64,000 bases of DNA from Roseofilum capinflatum BLCC-M114 (GCF_030068505.1 NZ_JAQOSO010000117.1:1-64000), one strand, 5' to 3'. Numbered from the stretch's first letter, positions 45,652 through 53,800 are shown. Program-made: numbers and translations. The notes: generated by a model not told the origin, from the sequence alone.

Positions 45652-46584
45652 ATGGGACATATCATTTCAACTGTCAATATGAAAGGAGGGGTTGGCAAAA
45701 CGACCCTCACGGTTAATCTAGCGGCGTGTCTTGCCAAATACCACGACAAGCGAGTTTTGATTGTCGATTTAGATACTCAAATTAGCGCCACCCTCAGTAT
45801 GATGTCGCCCGCCGATTTTGCCAAACTAAGGCGAGATCAACGCACCTTAAGACAACTGGTTAAAAAAGCGATCAATCCAGCCGCAAAAGCTGCTTTTCCC
45901 ATCCAAGATATTATCATTCCCTACGCTTGTAATGTTCCCAAACTTCATTTACTGCCTGGGGATATTGATATGTATGATGAATTTTCAGTTTCAGAAATGA
46001 TCTATGAAAAAGCAGTTTATCGAGAACAAGTTTCCTTTGAAACCGTATGGAATCGCTTTGAGAGAATCTTAATTGATGGCATCTTACAACCGATCATCAA
46101 CGAATATGACTACATCATTTTAGATTGTGCCCCTGGCTATAATCTCTTAACTCGCAGTGCCCTGACTGCCAGCCATTTTTACTTACTCCCTGCTCGTCCT
46201 GAACCCCTTTCTCTCATCGGAATTCAGCTTTTAGAGCGTCGTTTAGTCAAACTGCGAGAAGTGCATCAAGATGAAAACCCTTTAGATATTGAAATGCTGG
46301 GCATTATCTTCACCATGGCAGGTGGGTTTATTGGACGTTATTATCGTCAAGTGATGAACCGGGTACGCACGGATTACAGCGAGGCAAAATTGTTTAGAAC
46401 TCGTATTCCTTCTGATGTGAATGTGTCTAAATCTGTGGATAGTTATTTACCTGTTGTTATCGCCCATCCCCATAGCCGTGGATCAAAAGCCTTTCAAAAA
46501 TTGACGGAGGAATTGCTGGATAAACTCCAAACTACCATTTCCCGGAAACATCAACAAGCTTCGGTACAAATGTCGGATTTATAG
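45652..46584 (+). CDS. ParA-family ATPase (orphan)
   Basis: This 310-residue P-loop ATPase has the deviant Walker A motif KGGVGKTT (residues 11-18), VLIVDLDTQ (Walker A') and YIILDCAPGY (Walker B). It has no N-terminal HTH, so it is a small ParA type (Ib-like or MinD/Soj-like). The ATG at 45652 is at the start of the ATPase fold. An upstream TTG frame would read through the iterons. No parB is adjacent. Accessory sequence follows (an IS remnant and toxin fragments), which suggests a plasmid- or island-derived segment. The function may be partitioning of DNA or of protein cargo. Confidence 0.85.
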   Translation: MGHIISTVNMKGGVGKTTLTVNLAACLAKYHDKRVLIVDLDTQISATLSMMSPADFAKLRRDQRTLRQLVKKAINPAAKAAFPIQDIIIPYACNVPKLHLLPGDIDMYDEFSVSEMIYEKAVYREQVSFETVWNRFERILIDGILQPIINEYDYIILDCAPGYNLLTRSALTASHFYLLPARPEPLSLIGIQLLERRLVKLREVHQDENPLDIEMLGIIFTMAGGFIGRYYRQVMNRVRTDYSEAKLFRTRIPSDVNVSKSVDSYLPVVIAHPHSRGSKAFQKLTEELLDKLQTTISRKHQQASVQMSDL

Positions 46585-46681
46585 TTTGGGTAATGGGTAA
46601 TGGGTTCTCTTAAAAGTCGCCATTTACAGCGCTTTACGATGTAACGGAGTATCGTCTTATTCAGATCAGTCAATTTGTAAT

Positions 46682-46812
46682 ATCAAGTCCGGTTATTCAT
46701 GTCCGCGAAGCGGAAACACCATAATTAAAAGTCTAGGGAGCGAGACGCTCCCACTCCAGTAATATCAAGGGATTTCAGGAGTGCGGGCATCTTGCCCGCT
46801 TGTCTTTTCCCA
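46682..46812 (-). mobile_element. MITE-like element, family A, copy 4 (one end lost)
   Basis: The left end ATCAAGTCCGGTTATTCATG and interior modules (TCCGCGAAGCGGA, GGGAGC..GCTCCC, GTGCGGGCATCTTGCCCGC) are present in the inverted orientation. The right ACTTGAT end is missing. The internal order matches copies 1 and 2 read backwards. Confidence 0.75.
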
Positions 46813-46854
46813 TTTACGAAGAAGCAAACCTTTCTTATCTTACAGGAGATCCCT

Positions 46855-47413
46855 CTCTTCTGTCACTCTCCGAGTTCAATGAATAGCAAATCTGCCAATT
46901 ATCCGGAAGGATAAAAGGATTGAAATTTATTAACACCGTTAATCAATTTATTAAATCCTCGTAATAAATAAGAACTCATGATCATCTTTTTTTCCTTTTT
47001 TTGATCTCCAGTCTCATCAATAATCACGATGATTTCTTCTCCCCTTAAGGCTTCTAGGGTTTTTCTTAATCTCCGAGTTCTTAATTCCTTGACAGACCAG
47101 GGGGAATTGGCTATAAAATGGTGTAAGGATTGAGGAGAGTTGATGCCAACCACTTTAGCTATTTCCGGAAAGGACTTTCTGGGGATAGGAGAAATAATTC
47201 CTAAATGTAAGTATTTAAAATATTCATAACTTCTCACATCACTAAACATCTCTTGATAAGAGTCACAATATTGATCGACAACTGAAACCGTGGTTTCTGG
47301 CGATCGCGGCAAATGTTTTAAGATCTGTAACTCTACATCCATTGCTCTATCTCGCTTTTAGCTATTGATACTCTATTTTATTCTATCTTCATTGTCGGAG
47401 AGTGACAGAAGAG
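46855..47413 (-). mobile_element. Internally deleted IS701-like insertion sequence
   Basis: The 559-bp unit is bounded by perfect 19-bp inverted repeats (46855-46873, starting CTCTTCTGTCACTCTCC, and the complement at 47395-47413). It encloses a transposase cut to about one third of its normal length. It lacks most catalytic residues, so it is non-autonomous, but its ends could still be mobilised. No target duplication is seen. Confidence 0.8.
46899..47342 (-). pseudogene. Truncated IS701-family transposase
   Basis: This 147-residue frame starts MDVELQILKHLPRSPE and contains SVVDQYCDSYQEMFSDVRSY, KYLHLGIISPIPRKS and IIVIIDETGDQKK, the N-terminal DDE region of IS701-type transposases. After residue 118 the text changes abruptly (MIMSSYLLRGFNKLI), which looks like a junction with the far C-terminus. 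The full-length protein should be near 400 aa. Confidence 0.75.
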
Positions 47414-47473
47414 GTGGACATGAGTGGCGAGAGAGAAAATTGATTACCTTCTACGATGGGCGAAGCCTCGCCA

Positions 47474-47551
47474 GAGGCGATCGCTCTGCAACACACAAAC
47501 TTCCGTATATCCCAACGCATGATTCAGAAATTGCTAGAAAATAGAGGATAA
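47474..47551 (+). pseudogene. C-terminal fragment of a DUF3368/PIN toxin
   Basis: The frame reads EAIALQHTNFRISQRMIQKL, then LENRG and TAA. It closely matches the last residues of the intact toxin at 50134-50604 (EAIALLQQTNFRISQSIIQT), and even the sequence after the stop (AAGTTGTAGGG) is shared. It is a 3' copy of that gene left in noncoding sequence. Confidence 0.8.
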
Positions 47552-47636
47552 GTTGTAGGGCAGGGCAAATCATCAATTCTCTGGCTGTAAAAAAGCCCAC
47601 CCGACGACCTGAGATCCAGTAGGGGCAATCGCCGCA

Positions 47637-47705
47637 AATTGTAAAGAATCATTACAATATCCGCAATTTTGCATAAAATCGCCCCGAAAAAACTGACTAA
47701 CTTAT
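47637..47705. repeat. 69-bp direct repeat, copy 1
   Basis: This block (starting AATTGTAAAGAATCATTACA) is identical over 69 bp to 48555-48623. It contains the symmetric core TTGTAA-N7-TTACAA. A second shared block (GGCAAATCATCAATTCTCTG..AAGCCCACCC) precedes both copies (47564-47602 and 48453-48491). Confidence 0.85.
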
Positions 47706-47735
47706 AGGTAGGGTGGGCAGGAGTATAAGCTTGAT

Positions 47736-48062
47736 ATGATTACTATTTATAAAGCAACTCAAAAAGGAAAAGGACAATATTTTGTAGAAAAAGGCTTTCA
47801 GCCTGCTGATTTTCCTTACTCTCCACCCTATGCTGATGGTAAATGCTACTTTGCCGCGCCCAATAGCCGGAGTTTAGCAGAGGAATATCATCAGTATTAC
47901 CAAGATGGTATTCTGGAAGTTACAATGGATCTAGAAACCTATCGTCAATATTTTCAACCCTTAGAACGGCCTTATCAAGGTGGAGAACAACTAGAATTAC
48001 CAATTCCCCACCATTTATTTCCGATTTTAAACCAATATCCTAGAGTTCTAAAAATGAGGTAA
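47736..48062 (+). CDS. Hypothetical protein, possible ADP-ribosyltransferase-like fold
   Basis: This 108-residue protein reads ITIYKATQKGKGQYFVEKGF at the start, ends in ELPIPHHLFPILNQYP, and contains DGKCYFAAPNSRSLAEEYHQYYQDG. The order (short strand and aromatic start, GF, YF-A-x-x-x-x-A-xx-Y, late QLELP) is reminiscent of small ART-type toxins, but I cannot name a family. The ATG falls inside a partial copy of the GGGTGGGCAGGA foldback repeat, so the start may have been donated by the repeat. The next gene begins 4 bp after its stop. Confidence 0.55.
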   Translation: MITIYKATQKGKGQYFVEKGFQPADFPYSPPYADGKCYFAAPNSRSLAEEYHQYYQDGILEVTMDLETYRQYFQPLERPYQGGEQLELPIPHHLFPILNQYPRVLKMR

Positions 48063-48066
48063 TGTA

Positions 48067-48384
48067 ATGACTAACTTTTGGAATCAAGTTAAGTCAAAGT
48101 ATCCATTAGGAGAACTGATTCATGGTAAAGTAGAGCATCATTCTCCATTTGGGATTTTTGTGACTCTCGATGATGAGATGGTGCGAGGTCTGGTTCAGAT
48201 TACCGATTTTGTAGATACTGGAGAAATGACTCCAGAAATGTATCCTGATATTGGTTCTCCTATTGGTGCTGTAGTCATAGGTTATACTGAAGATGACCGG
48301 AATCAAGTCTGGCTGAGTGTCAAACCGAGTGTTTTACAAAAAGCCTTGGTTCATCTTAAAATTCCGGCGATTAGAGAAAGATGA
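48067..48384 (+). CDS. S1-domain RNA-binding protein
   Basis: Nearly all of the 105 residues form one S1 domain: YPLGELIHGKVEHHSPFGIFVTL, VRGLVQITDFVD and IGAVVIGYTEDDRNQVWLSVKP. S1 domains bind single-stranded RNA. Single-domain S1 proteins of this size are small accessory proteins rather than ribosomal protein S1. The tight coupling to the preceding gene (4 bp) suggests a functional pair, possibly a toxin and RNA-associated partner, which is inference. Confidence 0.75.
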   Translation: MTNFWNQVKSKYPLGELIHGKVEHHSPFGIFVTLDDEMVRGLVQITDFVDTGEMTPEMYPDIGSPIGAVVIGYTEDDRNQVWLSVKPSVLQKALVHLKIPAIRER

Positions 48385-48452
48385 TTATTCAGTGCGATCA
48401 TGGTGTTGTAGGGTGGGCAAGCTGATAAAACTCTGTTTCGCTTCGCGATCGG

Positions 48453-48623
48453 GGCAAATCATCAATTCTCTGGCTGTAAAAAAGCCCACCCTAGCCCTCT
48501 GACGGAGGTATTGGGTTAGAAACCCGGTTTCTGAGTTACGGGGCGATCGCCGCCAATTGTAAAGAATCATTACAATATCCGCAATTTTGCATAAAATCGC
48601 CCCGAAAAAACTGACTAACTTAT
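48453..48623. repeat. Second copy of the duplicated noncoding blocks
   Basis: It carries GGCAAATCATCAATTCTCTGG..AAGCCCACCC (48453-48491) and the exact 69-bp block (48555-48623). Between them lies a GGGTTAGAAACCCGGTTTCT palindrome absent from the copy at 47564-47705. The two copies flank the pair of genes at 47736-48384 as direct repeats. Confidence 0.8.
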
Positions 48624-48663
48624 TTGGTCGAAGATTTTGAGTGGAAGCTAGTGGAAGCTAGTC

Positions 48664-48727
48664 GTAGGGTGGGCAGGAGCATAAGCCATATGATTCAAAT
48701 TCTACGACAAATATCCTGCCCACCTTA
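48664..48727 (+). repeat. 60-bp foldback repeat (GGGTGGGCAGGA family)
   Basis: Ends TAGGGTGGGCAGGA and TCCTGCCCACCTTA are inverted. The interior ATATGATTCAAATTCTAC is shared with 50689-50751 and 34366-34426. It lies just past the stop of the minus-strand HTH gene and may terminate it. Confidence 0.75.
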
Positions 48728-48731
48728 TTCC

Positions 48732-49130
48732 CTATACACTCTCTGAGCCAGAATCATTAGATTCGAGTTCTTTTTCTTTGATGCGCTTCAGGCTTTGATC
48801 TACCTTTTGCCGTTCTTTTTCAATCTCCTCACTACTCGGTTCAGGTGGTTTCCACTGCTCTCTTGGGGCAAGCGTATAAGTATAAGTTTTACCTTTTTGG
48901 TTTTCAGTTGATTTTTCAATCATTCCTTGCTTTTCTAGATATCTGAGGGCGTATTGTGTCTTTCGGACGCTCATTTTACAAATTTCAGCAATCTTCTTCA
49001 CAGTGGAATAGCATGTGCCTCGCCGAGCAATATGAGCGTAAATACGGAATTCATAAGGTTTTAATCCGTATAAATCCAAGTCCGCATGGACAAATATGAT
49101 TGAATTTGATGATTTAGTTGTGGTGTTCAT
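48732..49130 (-). CDS. Winged-helix/HTH protein, possible replication or plasmid regulator
   Basis: This 132-residue protein contains a helix-turn-helix (residues about 22-75: GLKPYEFRIYAHIARRG, STVKKIAEICKMSVRKTQYA, LRYLEKQGMIEK). A charged tail rich in E, K and S follows. The design is that of MarR/DnaD-like or phage/plasmid replication-associated HTH proteins. A perfect 21-bp inverted repeat lies directly upstream of its start and is a strong candidate for its own operator. It is separated from neighbours by repeats, which fits an accessory element. Confidence 0.75.
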   Translation of the reverse strand: MNTTTKSSNSIIFVHADLDLYGLKPYEFRIYAHIARRGTCYSTVKKIAEICKMSVRKTQYALRYLEKQGMIEKSTENQKGKTYTYTLAPREQWKPPEPSSEEIEKERQKVDQSLKRIKEKELESNDSGSESV

Positions 49131-49140
49131 GATTAGGAAT

Positions 49141-49248
49141 GCATTGTATGCACCAAAAGTTTACTATTCATACTCACTGCATGATATGCATACATTAAGT
49201 GTAATGTATTATCTTTTTTCTAGTTGTAACTTTTGGTGCATACAATGC
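49141..49248 (-). promoter_or_regulatory. Perfect 21-bp inverted repeat upstream of the HTH gene
   Basis: The left arm begins GCATTGTATGCACC at 49141 (ends 49161). The right arm is its exact complement at 49228-49248. The 66 bp between are AT-rich and hold a smaller symmetric GCATGATATGC. The HTH start codon is 10 bp from the left arm. Operator, origin or attachment-type functions are possible. Confidence 0.7.
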
Positions 49249-49288
49249 GGACTTGCCAAAAAGCCGTGCATCCCCTTAAGATAGAAAA

Positions 49289-49320
49289 AAGAAGCAGACT
49301 GCGCCAACAGCCTGCTTCTT
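49289..49320 (-). terminator. Hairpin with T-tract on the minus strand
   Basis: The stem AAGAAGCAG (49289-49297) and CTGCTTCTT (49312-49320) with a 14-nt loop is preceded on the plus strand by GAAAAAAG. On the minus strand it ends in a T-run. It would stop antisense transcripts entering from the right. Confidence 0.55.
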
Positions 49321-49362
49321 CTGAAAACTTTGATCTTCGGCAGATCGCCGAATTAATTCATT

Positions 49363-49749
49363 ATGCTCAATTATAACGGATCTGGTCAGCCAGATCAAAC
49401 CCCCAATATTGAACTTTTGGTCAACCTTCTGGAAACTATCGCACAAGTTACCCATGAACCCCTTAAAGCGGAATTTGTGGAGTCACTGGTACAGTCGATT
49501 GTTACTCCAAAAGAGAGGTTCTCTCAAAAGGGTCATGTGGTAGAACAAGAGAGTTTCTCTCAAAAGCGTCATGCAGTAGAACAGCGTGGAATCCAGCTTA
49601 CTCCTGATTTAGTGAAGTTGATCAGTCGTACATCAGAAAACCAGTTGCAAAAAGCCCTGGCTATCTATGATACTTACGGCTCTCCAGTTTATTCTCCTTC
49701 AGGGCTATTCTTTACGCTACTGAAGAATGAATCTTCTGCAAGTGCCTAA
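49363..49749 (+). CDS. Hypothetical protein with a short internal duplication
   Basis: This 128-residue soluble protein is helical at both ends (LLVNLLETIAQVTHEPLKAEF and LISRTSENQLQKALAIYDTYG). In the middle is a near-exact 12-residue direct duplication, ERFSQKGHVVEQ then ESFSQKRHAVEQ, also visible in the DNA (49517-49579). I do not recognise the family. A terminator-like hairpin lies upstream. Confidence 0.6.
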   Translation: MLNYNGSGQPDQTPNIELLVNLLETIAQVTHEPLKAEFVESLVQSIVTPKERFSQKGHVVEQESFSQKRHAVEQRGIQLTPDLVKLISRTSENQLQKALAIYDTYGSPVYSPSGLFFTLLKNESSASA

Positions 49750-49877
49750 ATAAGCTGTGATTTAATACACTGCTGAGTTATAGGGTGGGCAGGCCGGGCA
49801 AATCATCAATTCTCTAGCTGTAGCTTGCCCCCCCTACTATAGCTAATACAATAACCCCTAGATTCTAAGGATCTGAA

Positions 49878-50150
49878 ATGGTGCAAATTACGCTTGACCT
49901 TCCTGATGAACTCATTGACCATTTCAACCCAAACCATTTGGCTCGCGAGATTTTGGAAGCTTTAGTTGTACAAGCTTATCAGTCCGAAAAAATTACCAGT
50001 GCAGAAGTCGGTCGGATTTTAGGTTTACCTTCTCGTTGGGATGTTGATGCTTTTTTGAAGGAGCATAAGGCTGATTTGCATTATGACGAGGCAGATTTGC
50101 AGCAGGATCGGGAAACTCTTCGCCAGCTCCGTTATGATCGTCGTTTCTGA
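49878..50150 (+). CDS. UPF0175 antitoxin
   Basis: This 90-residue protein has the UPF0175 layout: a beta strand (MVQITLDLPDEL), LAREILEALVVQAYQSEKIT and the HTH SAEVGRILGLPSRWDVDAFLKEH. This family pairs with DUF3368 PIN toxins. The toxin ATG lies inside the end of this gene (17-bp overlap), so translation is coupled. It probably represses its own promoter. Confidence 0.85.
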   Translation: MVQITLDLPDELIDHFNPNHLAREILEALVVQAYQSEKITSAEVGRILGLPSRWDVDAFLKEHKADLHYDEADLQQDRETLRQLRYDRRF

Positions 50151-50604
50151 TACTTCGCCGATCCACTATTTACTGCTGATTGGCCAGATTGACCTCCTCC
50201 CTAGCTTATTTGAGCAAATTATCATTCCTGATGTGGTTCAGGATGAAATGCAGGATTCTTCCGCACCAGAAGTTGTACGTCAATGGAGTGCCAATCCTCC
50301 TTCCTGGCTTACTATTGAAGTCGTTTGCAGACTTGATGAAACCCTTAATTCTCTCGATCGCGGTGAACAAGCTGCGATTAGTATAGCCCAAGCCTTACCA
50401 GCAGACCTACTGATTATCGATGAACGCTTGGGGAGACGCATAGCGAGCGATCGCTCAATTCCTGTTATCGGCACTCTGGGAATCTTGGATGAGGCTGCAC
50501 ATCAAGGTTTAGTCGAGCTTTCAGAGGCGATCGCTCTATTGCAACAGACGAATTTCCGTATATCCCAAAGCATCATTCAGACCTTGCTAAAAAATAGAGG
50601 ATAA
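50134..50604 (+). CDS. DUF3368/PIN-domain toxin, intact
   Basis: The 156-residue protein starts MIVVSDTSPIHYLLLIGQID and contains IPDVVQDEM, DRGEQAAISIAQAL and LLIIDERLGRRIA, with the acidic residues of the PIN ribonuclease site (D6, E35, D104-E105 region). It ends NFRISQSIIQTLLKNRG. The ATG at 50134 is the right start. An upstream frame at 50083 merely overlaps the antitoxin. It is the only complete toxin in the window. A 3' copy of it lies at 47474. Confidence 0.85.
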   Translation: MIVVSDTSPIHYLLLIGQIDLLPSLFEQIIIPDVVQDEMQDSSAPEVVRQWSANPPSWLTIEVVCRLDETLNSLDRGEQAAISIAQALPADLLIIDERLGRRIASDRSIPVIGTLGILDEAAHQGLVELSEAIALLQQTNFRISQSIIQTLLKNRG

Positions 50605-50688
50605 GTTGTAGGGTAGGCAAGCCTATCGGGACAAATCATCTTAATCATTAAATTGTTCAATAGCAACAGCGATCGCCGAACTAGAGGG

Positions 50689-50751
50689 TAAGGTGGGCAG
50701 GAGCATAAGCGATATCATTCAAATTCTACAACTGTCCTCCTGCCCACCCTA
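50689..50751 (+). repeat. 60-bp foldback repeat (GGGTGGGCAGGA family)
   Basis: Ends TAAGGTGGGCAGGA and TCCTGCCCACCCTA and a central ATATCATTCAAATTCTAC identify it as a sister of 48664-48727. Confidence 0.75.
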
Positions 50752-50762
50752 GGATGATTGGC

Positions 50763-50859
50763 TCGATCCCCCTTTCATGTCCGCTTGCGGAAAATTCCCC
50801 TTTTCAAGGGGGGCTTTCTTGATTTCCCCCCTTTTTAAGGGGGGTTAGGGGGGATCGAA
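50763..50859. repeat. Foldback repeat with C- and G-tracts
   Basis: TCGATCCCCCTTTC at the left and AGGGGGGATCGA at the right are inverted. Inside are CCCCTTTTCAAGGGGGG, CCCCCCTTTTTAAGGGGGG and the small palindrome TCCGCTTGCGGA. The chlH stop follows immediately, so it may also act as the chlH terminator. Similar C/G-tract text is translated within the type IIG gene near 30510-30550. Confidence 0.7.
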
Positions 50860-53800
50860 TTAATCATCAATTCCCTCAATGCGGTCTTCTGCTTCCTGAT
50901 ACAACTGGCGCAGACGGTCGAGGTTTTCTTCGCTGGTTTCCCAGTATCCGCGACCATTCACCTCTAGGAGGGTGCTAACCATCTTGCGGAAGGAATGGGG
51001 ATTGAGGTTGAGCAACCGTTGACACATGGCTTCATCCTTGATGAAAGTGTCGTTGGTTTCTTCATATACCCAGTTATCCACGGCTCCCGCAGTAGCGCTC
51101 CATCCGGAAGTATTCACCAGACGCTTGGACAACTCGCGCACTCCTTCATAGCCGTGGGAGAGCATTCCCTCGTACCATTTGGGATTGAGCATTTTTGTCC
51201 GCGCATCCAGGCGCACGGTTTCGGACAAGGAGCGCACCTGACCTTTAGCGGTGGTGGTATCGGCAATATAGGCAGCCGGTTGTTTGCCATCTTTCCGCAG
51301 GGAACTCACCACCTTGGTGGGGTCACTGTCGAAATAGTGGGAAACATCGGTCAAGCTAATTTCAGAAGAGTCTAAGTTCTGGAATGTGACTTCCGCACTC
51401 TTGAGGGAAGACTCGAACACCTGACGGCTTTCCTTCATGATGCCGGGGTTGTCAGCATCAAAGGCGAAGGATTTGCGGTTGAGGTACATCTCTTGCAGTT
51501 CTGACTCTTCTTCCCAGGAGGAGTTTTCTACCGCTAGGTTGACGTTAGAAGCATAGGAACCACTGGCATTCGAGTAAATCCGGCTGGCGGCTTGCCGCAG
51601 GTTAATGCCTAACTCGTCCGCTTGCTGCATGGCATGTTTGCGGACGAAGTTCATCTCTGGGTGTTCATCCGCTTCGGCAGCCATTTTCACGGCTTTATCC
51701 ATGAGCGCCATCTGATTGACAAACAGATCTCGGAAGACTCCCGAACAGTTGACGACGACATCAATCCGGGGCCGTCCCAGTTCTTCGAGGGGAATGAGTT
51801 CCAGTTTATTCACCCGGCCGAGGGCATCGGGAACGGGTTTCACACCGACAAACCAGAGGATCTGAGCTAGGGACTCGCCAAAGGTTTTGATGTTGTCGGT
51901 TCCCCAGAGAACAGTAGCAATGGTTTCGGGAAGTTGGCCGTTGTTGGTGGCTTTATGGCGCTCCAGAAGTTGATCGACCACCTTTTTAGCAGACTTAATG
52001 GCTGCTTCGGTGGGAATGGACTGGGGATCGAGGGCGTGAATATTTTTACCGGTGGGCAGTACGTCGGGGTTGCGGATGGGGTCACCACCCGGCCCAGGCA
52101 GAATGTATTGACCTTCGAGAGCGGACAAGAGACCACCCAGTTCGTTATCGGCGCAGACCTGTTCGAGACAGAATTCTAGGTATTCCATCAGGGTCTTGAG
52201 GCTGTCTTCATCGACGTTGGTGTAACCCAATTCATGGAGTTTGGCGACCCAAGGGGCTTTTTTACCCATGTTGAAGAAGTTCAACTTGGAGACGAGGGAA
52301 ACTCGGCCTTCGGCGTTGGTTTGTTCTTCGACGAGGGCAGTGACGGCGGCGCGGGTGGCTTGAACAATGTTGTTATAGAGTTCTACGTCTTCAAGTACGC
52401 CTAAATCGCTGCTTTCATAGATTTGGTCGATGTCGCGGTCGATACTGCGGGCAATAATCCGGGGCAGGCTTTCGATGCCGTCTTCGGGGCGATCGATGTT
52501 GGAGATATTGACCAAGGTGGCGATCGCCTCGGTCGCTGTCGGTGGTTTCCCGACTACATGCAACCCACAAGGTAACAACCGCGACTCAATCTCCATCAGT
52601 TTGTTGTACACCTGACCGACAAGATTATCCCGCTCTTCAGCCGATAAGCGGTCACTGAGCGGAGTCGAAGTGCCATCATCGGGTAGAGCAATATCCTGAT
52701 CGAGATTCACCTGGCGACACTTCTCGATGATCGTCAGTACAATTTGTTCGCCCCTGGGGGTCTCCTTAAGCTGCTGATAGGAGCCGATCAACTCGCTCAG
52801 TTCCGCTAACCCTTTATACAACCCTGCATTTTCGGCTGGAGGAGTCAGATAGGAAATGGTGGCTGCATAACCGCGCCGTTTGGCGATCGTCGCCTCCGAG
52901 GGGTTATTGGCCGCGTAGTAGTACAAGTTCGGAATCGAACCAATCAGATTATCCGGGTAACACTCGCCCGACATTCCCATCTGTTTCCCTGGCATAAATT
53001 CCAGGGAGCCATGGGTTCCAAAGTGCAGCACCGCATCCGCGCCCCAGATTTGCTCTAGATAGGTGTAGTAAGCGGCAAAGCCATGGTGGGGAGAAGCCGA
53101 TCGCGAGAACAGCAGCCGCATGGGGTCACCTTCATAACCAAACGTGGGCTGTACGCCAATAAACAGGTTACCGAAGTGTTTCCCGTACACCAACAGGTTT
53201 TGACCGTCGCTGTTCAAGTGTCCGGGAGGGGGGCCCCAGTTTTCCTCTAGGCGCTCGGAATAGGGGGTCAGTTTCTCATATTCCGGCACAGACATACGAT
53301 AGGCCACATTCAGTTCCGGGGAAGCATACTGAGCGCTGGCATCGTGGATCACCGCTTCCATCAACTCTTTGGGAGATTCTGGTAACTCTCCGAGATCGTA
53401 GCCATTATCTCGCAGGGCGCGAACCACTTCGTAGATGCTGCCAAATACATCTAGATAAGCTGCCGTTCCCACATTCCCTTTATCGGGGGGGAAGCTAAAG
53501 ACTGTGATGGCGACTTTCTTCTCTAGCTTGGGTTTGCGCCGCAGGTTAGCCCATTTGAGGGCGCGAGCAGCAACGGACTCGATCCGGTCTTGGAGGGCGA
53601 TCGCCTTTCCAGTGGCTCCATCCCGTCCCGATAGGATGATCGGCTCAATGGCTCCATCCAATTCCGGAATGGCAATTTGCAGGGCCACCTGTACCGGGTG
53701 CAGTCCCAATTCCGAGGCTTCCCACTCCTCCGTCGTTTGGAACACCAGGGGAAGAGCCACCATGTAGGGCCGGTTGAGGCGCTTCAGGCTCTCTACCGCT

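Noticed and set aside
47640..47660. NtcA-type site GTA-N8-TAC
   Set aside because: The spacing is N9 in both copies of the 69-bp block, and no nitrogen gene follows.
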